This document shows positions 52,718 through 59,922 of a DNA stretch of 64,000 bases, piece by piece. The stretch is taken from NCBI RefSeq assembly GCF_003813775.1, contig NZ_RPDH01000001.1, positions 248,001 to 312,000 of the forward strand, in the 5' to 3' direction. The notes beneath the pieces were generated by a model. That model saw only the letters and a program-made list of their open reading frames with translations. It was not told where the DNA came from and ran no database searches. This DNA comes from Chitinophaga lutea. GTDB taxonomy: Bacteria; Bacteroidota; Bacteroidia; Chitinophagales; Chitinophagaceae. The translations under genes and the position numbers were made by a program. Position 1 is the first letter of the stretch. The number at the start of each line of letters is the position of its first letter.

Positions 52718-53059
52718 ATGAAAGAGCAATTGAGCAATTTAATTACGCAGTTAAAAAACAACTCAATCACGTTCAAGGAAGTGATTGAATTCATTGAAAC
52801 GTACTATCAACATCAACCGACCGCCTTTAAAAATGGTGAAGCATATAATGAGGCAACGCAGAACCAGGGGAGTGCAAAGGTTTTTTCGTTTGCGCAATTA
52901 AATCACCTGAGCAAGGAAGACACCCTCTATCTGTTTGCCGAGCACTATCAATCGGTATTAAGCAAACCTGCCGGAACGGATCATCAGAATATCAGGCAAT
53001 TTATGGCGCATGGCTGGCCTGGGATAGTTTTTGAGGGACAGGCGCTGCTGGCGAAATAA
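52718..53059 (+). CDS. HopJ type III effector-like protein
   Basis: A 113-residue protein matching the HopJ family (PF08888-type): the blocks TFKEVIEFIETYYQHQPTAF, GEAYNEATQNQGSAKVFSFAQLNHL and LYLFAEHYQSVL are the conserved parts. Despite the name, most bacterial copies are in organisms lacking type III secretion and their role is unknown; no secretion genes are here. It is soluble with no signal. It is the + strand neighbour of ssrA, read convergently. Confidence 0.87.
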   Translation: MKEQLSNLITQLKNNSITFKEVIEFIETYYQHQPTAFKNGEAYNEATQNQGSAKVFSFAQLNHLSKEDTLYLFAEHYQSVLSKPAGTDHQNIRQFMAHGWPGIVFEGQALLAK

Positions 53060-53147
53060 GGCAGTATTAAAAAGACTCATACTCAACAGCAGCCTGAGGC
53101 TTATTCGGAATTCAAATGGAACCACCGTACACAAGGGGTTCACGCAT

Positions 53148-53185
53148 AAAAAAACCGCCTGTAAGTCATTGACCTACAGGCGGTT
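53148..53185 (-). terminator. Terminator of ssrA (tmRNA)
   Basis: On the minus strand AACCGCCTGTA...TACAGGCGGTT forms a long stem (the loop region is GGTCAATGACT) and ends in seven T (53148-53154). It begins immediately after the mature tmRNA 3' end. Confidence 0.88.
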
Positions 53186-53186
53186 G

Positions 53187-53555
53187 TGGAACTGGCGGGA
53201 GTCGAACCCGCGTCCAAACATATTCCCCAAAAGCTTTCTACATGTTTATTTCTGCATTGATTTGTCGGAACTCGGCAGGGGCAGAACAAACCAACCTCGT
53301 TCGTATCCGTTTAGATTTTCATTACACACTCACAGAAACCATGTGTACCTATCCCGCTATGGTTTTGATTCAGCGGCAGGAGTCGTAGTGGGTCACAACT
53401 CAGGCGGCTATAATGGGTACCTAATCTGATTAGGCAGCCATGGCGTAGTTAGATTCGCCAATTAAAGTTTGGGTATTCAGATTAACGTGCTAATTATCCA
53501 ACGCACGACATGCTTACACTTTCAAAGACCTATGCTGTCAAAACCGGTCAGCCCC
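53187..53555 (-). ncRNA. ssrA: Transfer-messenger RNA
   Basis: The tmRNA rescues stalled ribosomes. The 5' end is GGGGCTGACCGGTTTTGACA and the 3' tRNA-like part contains GGTTCGACTCCCGCCAGTTCC. The acceptor stem GGGGCTG pairs fully with CAGTTCC, with G-U pairs. The tag reading frame runs from 53459 to 53430 and encodes GESNYAMAA followed by a stop, similar to other Bacteroidota tags. The genome shows ACAA rather than ACCA after the acceptor, so the CCA end must be added enzymatically. About 369 nucleotides mature length. Confidence 0.96.
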
Positions 53556-53579
53556 AGTATTTTTGCAGTTGCAAAGATA

Positions 53580-54917
53580 CTAAAATTTATCCATTAACCA
53601 GCGCCAGATATCCAGGCCGTTGGCATACAGCAGTAAGCCGAACAGGATCACCATCCCCACGATCTGCGCATATTCCATGAAACGTTCACTGGGCTTGCGG
53701 CCGGTGATCATTTCATAGGTCAGGAATACCACATGCCCGCCGTCGAGCGCCGGGATGGGCAGGATGTTCATAAAAGCGAGGATAATGCTCAGCAGCGCCG
53801 TCAGCGTCCAGAAGCTCTGCCAGTCCCACACGGACGGGAACAGGTTACCGATGGTCATAAAGCCGCCGAGTGATTCACTGGCTTTCACTTCCTCCGATAC
53901 GAATATCAGCCGTAACTGCTGTACATATTTTACCAGGGTCGAAATGGCCCGGTTAAATCCGGCGGGGATGGCCTCGCCGAAGGTGTAGGTTTTGGTGGCG
54001 ATATCGAGCTGTTTGTCCATCCTGGCCATAACGCCCAGGCCACCCTTGGTGGGCACTTTAGTGGTTACCTGGATGGTATCGTTGCCGCGGAGCAGCGTCA
54101 GGTCGACTGTTTTACCGGTATCGCGGCGGATCAGTTTCTGGAATTCGTGGTAATACTGTACGCTGGTATCGTTCACGCTCAGCACTTTGTCGCCCTGGCG
54201 CAGCCCTGCTTTAAAGCCGGGCTGGTCGGCAAAAACGGAATCGAGTATGGGCAGCACCCTCGGCATCACGATGGCGCTTTTGCGTTTGATGGTTTTATTC
54301 ACAAACCCCTTCGGGATTTGCACGTTCACGGGTTGACCATCTCTTTCCACCTGGATGGTTTTGGCTTCGTTGAGGATCACGTCGCGGGTGATGTCGTCGA
54401 AACTTTCCGGCACCTGCTGATCGATGGAAACGATTTTGTCGCCGTCTTTCAAACCGATGCTCTGCGCCAGCGAATCGGCCACGATGCCGTATTTCACACT
54501 CTGCATGGGGAGGTATTGTTCGCCCCAGTACCACAAAATCATGGTATAGATCAGGAAACCGAGGATGAGGTTCACCGTTACTCCGCCGATCATGATAATC
54601 AGGCGCTGCCAGGCAGGTTTGGAGCGGAACTCCCACGGCTGCGGGGGCTGGCTCATCTGCTCTTTGTCCATGCTTTCATCTATCATCCCGGAGATTTTCA
54701 CGTAACCGCCCAACGGCAGCCAGCCTACGCCGTATTCCGTATCGCCTTTTTTGAATTTGAAAAGGGAAAACCAGGGGTCGAAAAACAAATAGAACTTCTC
54801 TACTTTGGTTTTGAACAGTTTGGCAGGGATAAAGTGCCCCATTTCGTGCAGGACTACCAGTATCGACAACGACAAAATCAACTGTCCTGCTTTAATTAAT
54901 ATTTCCGATGTTTCCAT
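53580..54917 (-). CDS. rseP: Site-2 protease family zinc metallopeptidase RseP
   Basis: A 445-residue intramembrane zinc protease that cleaves membrane-bound anti-sigma factors. The zinc motif HEMGH (His24-Glu25-x-x-His28) lies in the first transmembrane helix, and the third ligand is in PALDGGH near 392. Two PDZ domains span about 130-300 (GLKDGDKIVSIDQQVPESF; AGLRQGDKVLSVNDTSVQYY). Four membrane segments are expected. It is downstream of dxr with 33 bases between, in the common dxr-rseP pair. It may act on FecR-type anti-sigma factors, such as the one in this window, though that is inference. Confidence 0.95.
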   Translation of the reverse strand: METSEILIKAGQLILSLSILVVLHEMGHFIPAKLFKTKVEKFYLFFDPWFSLFKFKKGDTEYGVGWLPLGGYVKISGMIDESMDKEQMSQPPQPWEFRSKPAWQRLIIMIGGVTVNLILGFLIYTMILWYWGEQYLPMQSVKYGIVADSLAQSIGLKDGDKIVSIDQQVPESFDDITRDVILNEAKTIQVERDGQPVNVQIPKGFVNKTIKRKSAIVMPRVLPILDSVFADQPGFKAGLRQGDKVLSVNDTSVQYYHEFQKLIRRDTGKTVDLTLLRGNDTIQVTTKVPTKGGLGVMARMDKQLDIATKTYTFGEAIPAGFNRAISTLVKYVQQLRLIFVSEEVKASESLGGFMTIGNLFPSVWDWQSFWTLTALLSIILAFMNILPIPALDGGHVVFLTYEMITGRKPSERFMEYAQIVGMVILFGLLLYANGLDIWRWLMDKF

Positions 54918-54950
54918 GTATTTGTTGGATGTATACTTTTTTTGCTATGT

Positions 54951-56111
54951 TTAAATCAGGCTGTGGATCAGTTCCGCCGCGTGCTCGCGGGCGGCGCTGT
55001 CCGCCTCGTAATAATGCTGTAAAGTCGGCTTTTCCATAAAAGGAATCTTTGCCAGCGTTTCTTCGATCACCTCCGTCATTTGCAGGAAACCGATGCGGTT
55101 CTTCAGGAACGCGTTAACAACTTCTTCGTTGGCGGCATTCATCACACAGGCGGCATTGCCTCCCTTCTTCAATACCTCTATGGCAATGGCAAGGTTACGG
55201 AATGTTTTGGTATCCGGCTGCTCAAATGTCAGCGAGGGGTAATTCTTGAAAGAAAACCGGGGGAAATCATTGGACAAACGGTCCGGGTACCCCATGGCAT
55301 ACTGGATGGGCAGTTTCATATCAGGCAGGCCCATCTGGGCTTTCATGGAACCGTCGGTAAACTGTACCATTGAGTGAATGATGGATTGTGGGTGGATGAC
55401 CACTTCAATCTGTTCTGCGGCCAGGCCAAACAGCCATTTGGCTTCTATCATTTCCAGCCCTTTGTTCATCAGGGTGGCGGAATCGATACTGATTTTGGCA
55501 CCCATGCTCCAGTTAGGGTGCTGCAGGGCGTGATCTTTTTTGACGTTGATCAGGTAATTGGTTTTCTTGCCGAGGAAAGGCCCGCCGGATGCGGTCAGGA
55601 TCACTTTTTCCACCCTCGCCGGCTCGCCGGTGAGGCACTGGAAAATAGCGGAATGTTCCGAATCCACGGGGATGATGGGCACTCCTTTTCTGCGGGCGGT
55701 GGCCATCACGATGTCGCCGGCCACTACGAGGGTTTCCTTGTTGGCCAACGCTACGGGCGTGCCCTGCTCCAGCGCGGAAAGCGTGGGAGCGAGCCCCGCA
55801 AAGCCGACAATGGCGGCCAGCATGAGATCGATCGAGTCCCAGGCGGCCACTTCCACCATGGCGGCTGGCCCTGCAAAAACCTTTATGCCTTTATCAAATA
55901 AAACATCTTTTACTGCGGTGTATTTGCTCTCGTCACCAATCACTACGGCATTCGGCTTGAATTGGATGGCCTGCTCTATTAAAAGGTCTGCATTCTGTTG
56001 TGCGGTGAGCACTTCCACCTCGAATTTATCGGGGTGTGCAGCGATTACTTCCAGCGCCTGCCGGCCAATGGAGCCGGTAGAACCAAATATGCCAATACGT
56101 TTCTTACTCAT
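54951..56111 (-). CDS. dxr: 1-deoxy-D-xylulose 5-phosphate reductoisomerase
   Basis: A 386-residue NADPH-dependent enzyme for the second step of the methylerythritol phosphate pathway to isoprenoids. The start is the ATG at 56111 (MSKKRIGIFGSTGSIGRQAL), a perfect NADPH-binding fold. Metal and substrate residues lie in the conserved VDSEHSAIFQCL, TASGGPF, NWSMGAKISIDSATLMNKGLE and AANEEVVNAFL segments. Length is normal. It is followed by rseP and preceded by a GH3-like gene. Confidence 0.97.
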   Translation of the reverse strand: MSKKRIGIFGSTGSIGRQALEVIAAHPDKFEVEVLTAQQNADLLIEQAIQFKPNAVVIGDESKYTAVKDVLFDKGIKVFAGPAAMVEVAAWDSIDLMLAAIVGFAGLAPTLSALEQGTPVALANKETLVVAGDIVMATARRKGVPIIPVDSEHSAIFQCLTGEPARVEKVILTASGGPFLGKKTNYLINVKKDHALQHPNWSMGAKISIDSATLMNKGLEMIEAKWLFGLAAEQIEVVIHPQSIIHSMVQFTDGSMKAQMGLPDMKLPIQYAMGYPDRLSNDFPRFSFKNYPSLTFEQPDTKTFRNLAIAIEVLKKGGNAACVMNAANEEVVNAFLKNRIGFLQMTEVIEETLAKIPFMEKPTLQHYYEADSAAREHAAELIHSLI

Positions 56112-56221
56112 GATCAAACAGAATGTCTCCTGTGATTAAATTTAAAGGTTTTTTCCATTATGCGTGCGGAAACCGGCCGGCCCGCTCTGGCGGGGTGGCC
56201 GGGAGAAAGGGCGATATGGTG

Positions 56222-57721
56222 TCAGCGCCCCTCCAGATATTTCCCTAATTCATCGGCGATGCGCCTGTCGTTGCTCAAACGGGGCACTTTATTCTGTCCG
56301 CCCAGCTTACCGATGGATTTCATGTACTCGATAAAGCCGTTTTTCCTGACAGGCCTGATCTTTAAAGGTTGCAATATATTACCGGTTAACAAATCGTCGT
56401 AATAAATGTTGCGGCTGCGCAGCTGCCCGTCTACCTGCAGGGCGAAGGCCGACAGGTCGTCCGGCACCTGTTCGAACTCCACGAACCACTCGTGGTACGG
56501 CAGTTCCCCGTTCACCTGGATGCGCGGGGCCACAGTAAATTCGGTGATACGCACCCCCTTTGTGTCCGCCACGCCCATCAGACTTTGTTCCACTTCCTCA
56601 CCTATGACGTGCTCACCGAAAGCGGAAATGAAGTGTTTGGTGCGGCCAGTCACCACGATGCGGTAGGGGTTGGTGGACAGGAATTTAACCGTATCGCCGA
56701 TGTTATAAGCCCACAAACCCGCGTTGGTACTCACGATGAGGGCATAGTTGACACCTACCTGCACGTCTTTCAGGGTGAGGCGGGTGGGATTTTCGTTGAA
56801 AATTTCCCCAGCCGGCACGAATTCGAAGAAGATGCCGGCGTTGGTATTAAGCAGCAGTCCCTCCTGCTCCTGAGAATCCTGGTAGGCGAAGAAACCTTCG
56901 GAGGCTGGGAAAGTTTCGATGGTGGTCACTTTGCGGCCGATGGAATCGAACAGTTTGGCTTTGTAGGGTTCGAAGTTCACGCCGCCATGTACCAGGAGGT
57001 TAAAATTCGGGAACAATTCGCCGATGGGCTTGCCGCTCCGGGCGATGAGCTCGTCGAAGTACATCTGCATCCATGGCGGAATGCCGCTGATCAGCCGCAT
57101 GTCCTGCTGGATGGTTTCATCCACGATTTTGCCCAGTTTTGTCTCCCAGTCTTCGATACAGTTGGTTTCGTAGCTGGGGAGCTGGTTGGTGCGCAGGTAG
57201 CGGGGGATCTGGTGGTTGGCGATGCCGCTCAGGCGTCCGGTGGGGATGCCGCCGACCCTTTCCAGTTCGGGGGAACCGGAGAGAAAAATGAGTTTGCCGT
57301 CGAATGCGCTGGTGTCGCCGGTTTCCACCACGTTCATGAACACCGCGTTGCGGGAGGTGTTAAAGTGGTGGTCCACAGACTCTTTGGTGATGGGAATGTA
57401 TTTTACCCCGCTGGTGGTGCCTGAAGTTTTGGCAAAATAAATAGGCTGCCCCTTCCATAGTATATTGTGTTTCCCTTCTTTGATCTTGTCGATGTAAGGC
57501 CTGAATTGTTCATAATCCCTAATGGGAACCCCCTGTTTATAGGCTTCATAGGACGTGATTTCGTCAAAATGATGGTCTTTCCCGAATTCTGTCTTCCTGC
57601 CTGTCTTCATCAAATCTTGCCAGATAGCTTCCTGGTCTTCTACCGCCCTGAGCATTTCCTTCTTTACCTTGTTGGCAATAATGGAAGCAAATGGTTTGGC
57701 CAGCAGTGATTTAAACTTCAT
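56222..57721 (-). CDS. GH3-family acyl-adenylate/amide synthetase-like protein
   Basis: A 499-residue GH3 domain protein of the ANL adenylating superfamily. The ATP-binding P-loop is YFAKTSGTTSGVKYIP, and VVTGRTKHFISAFGEHVIGEEVEQ near residue 360 is the second motif. In plants GH3 enzymes conjugate hormones such as auxin to amino acids; bacterial members have unknown substrates. Length is standard. It is on the same strand as dxr with a 110-base gap. Confidence 0.92.
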   Translation of the reverse strand: MKFKSLLAKPFASIIANKVKKEMLRAVEDQEAIWQDLMKTGRKTEFGKDHHFDEITSYEAYKQGVPIRDYEQFRPYIDKIKEGKHNILWKGQPIYFAKTSGTTSGVKYIPITKESVDHHFNTSRNAVFMNVVETGDTSAFDGKLIFLSGSPELERVGGIPTGRLSGIANHQIPRYLRTNQLPSYETNCIEDWETKLGKIVDETIQQDMRLISGIPPWMQMYFDELIARSGKPIGELFPNFNLLVHGGVNFEPYKAKLFDSIGRKVTTIETFPASEGFFAYQDSQEQEGLLLNTNAGIFFEFVPAGEIFNENPTRLTLKDVQVGVNYALIVSTNAGLWAYNIGDTVKFLSTNPYRIVVTGRTKHFISAFGEHVIGEEVEQSLMGVADTKGVRITEFTVAPRIQVNGELPYHEWFVEFEQVPDDLSAFALQVDGQLRSRNIYYDDLLTGNILQPLKIRPVRKNGFIEYMKSIGKLGGQNKVPRLSNDRRIADELGKYLEGR

Positions 57722-57752
57722 GCCCCTGTTTTTAATGGATAATCGTAAAAAA

Positions 57753-57760
57753 CAAAAGTA
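57753..57760 (-). promoter_or_regulatory. -7 box of the GH3-like gene
   Basis: On the minus strand TACTTTTG (57760-57753), a perfect TANNTTTG, 31 bases before the ATG at 57721. No clear TTTG lies 20 bases upstream. Confidence 0.35.
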
Positions 57761-57985
57761 TAAAAAATGTACACAGGATCACAGTTTTTAAAAGTGGCTG
57801 CAATGGGCCATTGGCGCGGCATGAAGGCCGGAAGAGGTTAAAATGCTGGTACTCCGGGGATGCCAAACAATTGTTAAAAAAAACTAAAATTCTAAAAACT
57901 CCGTATCTTTGATATGTAAAAAGCTATTTTTCAATAGGATGACCGCCCCGGGCGATCCGCCGTCCTGCAAAAAAGTATTAAATTC

Positions 57986-58017
57986 TTTGTTGATTAAAAA
58001 ACAAAGTAATACCTTTG
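57986..58017 (+). promoter_or_regulatory. Consensus promoter of rplU-rpmA
   Basis: TTTG (57986-57989), exactly 20 bases, then TACCTTTG (58010-58017): a perfect match to the Bacteroidota pattern, and the cleanest in the window. The ATG of rplU is 24 bases downstream. The rest of the 319-base gap (57722-58040) contains no gene. Confidence 0.75.
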
Positions 58018-58040
58018 CAGGAAATTATTTTTGGAATATT

Positions 58041-58343
58041 ATGTTCGCAGTTGTAAAAATCGCAGGCCAACAGTTCAAAGTTCAGAAAGATCAGGAGATC
58101 TTTGTGCAACAACTGTCTGGTAATGTTGGAGATAAAGTAGAATTTGCAGAAGTTCTGCTGACCGACAACGACGGTAAAGTTACCGTGGGTACTGATGTAA
58201 AATCAGTGATTAAGGCGGAGATCCTGGGTCATGTTCAAGGTGATAAAGTGATCGCTTTCAAAATGAAGAGAAGAAAAGGCTTCAGAAAGAAAGTGGGTCA
58301 CCGTACTCATTTTACCAAGATCAAGATCAACGAAATTGCTTAA
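58041..58343 (+). CDS. rplU: 50S ribosomal protein L21
   Basis: A 100-residue ribosomal protein starting MFAVVKIAGQQFKVQKDQEI and ending HRTHFTKIKINEIA, with the basic KMKRRKGFRKKVGHRTHFT block that binds 23S rRNA. An upstream in-frame extension to 57909 exists but crosses the promoter; the ATG at 58041 is right. It is followed by rpmA 35 bases later, the usual pair. Confidence 0.98.
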   Translation: MFAVVKIAGQQFKVQKDQEIFVQQLSGNVGDKVEFAEVLLTDNDGKVTVGTDVKSVIKAEILGHVQGDKVIAFKMKRRKGFRKKVGHRTHFTKIKINEIA

Positions 58344-58378
58344 ATTTATATTGACTAAAGTTATAAAGTAACAATACA

Positions 58379-58657
58379 ATGGCACATAAAAAAGGTGAAG
58401 GTAGTGTTAAGAACGGTCGCGATTCCCAAAGCAAAAGGCTGGGTGTTAAGATCTTCGGTGGCCAGGTGGCGGTAGCTGGCAATATCATTATCCGTCAGAG
58501 AGGCACAGTTTATCACGCAGGTTCTAACGTAGGTATCGGTAAGGATTTTACCATCTACGCGTTGACAGATGGTGTTGTGGAATTCAGAAAAGGGCGTGAA
58601 AACAGGACCTTTGTTTCCGTTAAATCATTTGACACCACTGCACAAGCGGAAGCGTAA
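58379..58657 (+). CDS. rpmA: 50S ribosomal protein L27
   Basis: A 92-residue protein starting [20 protein letters not shown], the conserved N terminus that reaches the peptidyl-transferase centre, and continuing [22 protein letters not shown]. No N-terminal prosequence is present. It forms an operon with rplU. Confidence 0.98.
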   Translation: MAHKKGEGSVKNGRDSQSKRLGVKIFGGQVAVAGNIIIRQRGTVYHAGSNVGIGKDFTIYALTDGVVEFRKGRENRTFVSVKSFDTTAQAEA

Positions 58658-58725
58658 GTGTAGTGATTGCCATAAAGTTTTTTTTAATACCCAATTTTAA
58701 TTACTAACCCAAAATTCAAAAAACA

Positions 58726-59085
58726 ATGGCAACAATTAAGAAAGCTGCTGCTAAAAAAGCTGCACCTAAAAAGAAAGCCGCTGCTAAGAAAGCTGCTCCT
58801 AAAAAAGCTGCTGCTAAGAAAGCCGCTCCTAAAAAGAAAGCTGCTCCTAAGAAAGCTGCTCCTAAAAAAGCCGCTGCTAAGAAAGCCGCTCCTAAAAAGA
58901 AAGCCGCTGCTAAGAAAGCTGCTCCTAAAAAGAAAGCCGCTGCTAAGAAAGCTGCTCCTAAAAAGAAAGCCGCTGCTAAAAAGGCTGCTCCTAAAAAGAA
59001 AGCTGCTGCTAAAAAAGCACCTGCTAAGAAGAAAGCTCCTGCTAAAAAAGCAGCTCCTTCTGCACCTGCAGCTCCGGCCATGTAA
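58726..59085 (+). CDS. Histone H1-like Lys/Ala/Pro-rich DNA-binding protein
   Basis: A 119-residue protein composed almost only of Lys, Ala and Pro in repeats of the types AAPKKKAAAKK and KAPAKKKAPAKK, ending SAPAAPAM. It resembles the C-terminal tail of eukaryotic histone H1 and bacterial Hc1/AlgP-like proteins, which condense DNA or bind RNA; it is intrinsically disordered. The opposite strand is also open (an Ala/Gly/Phe-rich frame), which is a by-product of the repeats. The gene follows rplU-rpmA by 68 bases and may be read with them. A terminator follows. The DNA-level repeats make its length likely to vary between strains. Confidence 0.85.
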   Translation: MATIKKAAAKKAAPKKKAAAKKAAPKKAAAKKAAPKKKAAPKKAAPKKAAAKKAAPKKKAAAKKAAPKKKAAAKKAAPKKKAAAKKAAPKKKAAAKKAPAKKKAPAKKAAPSAPAAPAM

Positions 59086-59109
59086 GATCGGATTTACAAA
59101 CTGTAGCAT

Positions 59110-59142
59110 AAGCACCTCGGTAACACCGGGGTGCTTTTTTTT
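59110..59142 (+). terminator. Terminator after the H1-like gene
   Basis: AGCACCTCGGT and ACCGGGGTGCT pair around AAC with a single mismatch, followed by eight T. Confidence 0.88.
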
Positions 59143-59276
59143 ATGAGCCATGCCTTCCCGCTTGTCCTTCCCAGGCAAATTTCTCCCTTGCGTACGGGCA
59201 TTTCCAGCACCCACCTTTCGCTCCTCACGACGAAATCATCAACAAGTGCCTCAACTGGCATTCACCCTCCACCCTC

Positions 59277-59922
59277 TTTTGTTCTCTCCAGCCGAGTCCT
59301 AAACGCAGGCTTTTACAGGTAGTCTCCCAACGCCCTTATCCTCTTTCCTGCCCCCTAATGTCGTTACGGTTGGTCCCACCTCCCTTTTGTCCTTGCTAAC
59401 CGAGTTACTAAACAGGATGTCTTTACAGACAGTTTCTCCGCTCCATTTTGCTCTTTCTTGCCGAACCCAAAACAGGATACCTTTACAGTCAGACCCACCT
59501 CCCTTTTACTTTTTCCAGCCGCGTTCCTAAACAGAATTACAATCAGAATCTCCCCTTTAAGCTTTCCTCCCTTTACACTTAGACCCGCCTACCCTTTTAC
59601 TTTTTCCAGCCGCGTTCCTAAACAGAATTACAATCAGAATCTCCCCTTTAAGCTTTCCTCCCGCCACCCTAGACGGGATATCTTTACACTTAGCCCCGCC
59701 TACCCGTTTACTTTTCCAGCCGCGTTCGTAAGAGATCGCGTCTTTAAAGGCAGCCCCATTTCCTCTCTTTTGTCCATTCCAGAGTTCCTAAATAAGGTGT
59801 CTTTTACAGGCAGTTCCTCCCTTCTTACATTCTTTCTAACCGAATCCCTAAACAAAATGCCTTTACAACCCGTCCCCTCCCCCTTTTGCTCTTTCCAACC
59901 TAATCCCTAACTTACAGCCTCT
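59277..59922 (+). repeat. Degenerate pyrimidine-rich tandem repeat array (about 10 units)
   Basis: About ten imperfect units, mostly 52-62 bases apart, begin near 59277, 59334, 59386, 59446, 59504, 59595, 59706, 59768, 59823 and 59884. A generalised unit is TTTTGCTCTTTCCAGCCGAG, TTCCTAAACAGGATGTC, TTTACAGGCAG, then YCCCDCCTCCC. The fifth and sixth units are expanded (91 and 111 bases) and share an exact 68-bp segment (59504-59571 and 59595-59662). The array reaches the start of polX. The coding-like frame over it (59458-59910) has no known domain and is composed of the repeat, so I do not call it a gene. Confidence 0.8.

Noticed and set aside
52718..53059. Evidence for a type III secretion system from the HopJ-like gene
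   Set aside because: The family name comes from plant pathogens; no injectisome gene is in the window, and the protein is common in unrelated bacteria.
58684..59214. Long minus-strand frames opposite the H1-like gene (Ala/Phe/Ser-rich)
   Set aside because: They are the reverse complement of Lys/Ala/Pro codon repeats, and they cross the terminator of the + strand gene.
59458..59910. A 150-codon + strand open frame over the repeat array
   Set aside because: Its composition only mirrors the degenerate DNA repeats (Phe/Pro/Ser/Leu-rich), it has no ATG start near its upstream end, and no domain is visible.
59277..59922. CRISPR array
   Set aside because: The repeated part is not an exact short repeat with unique spacers, the units vary all along, and no cas gene is present.
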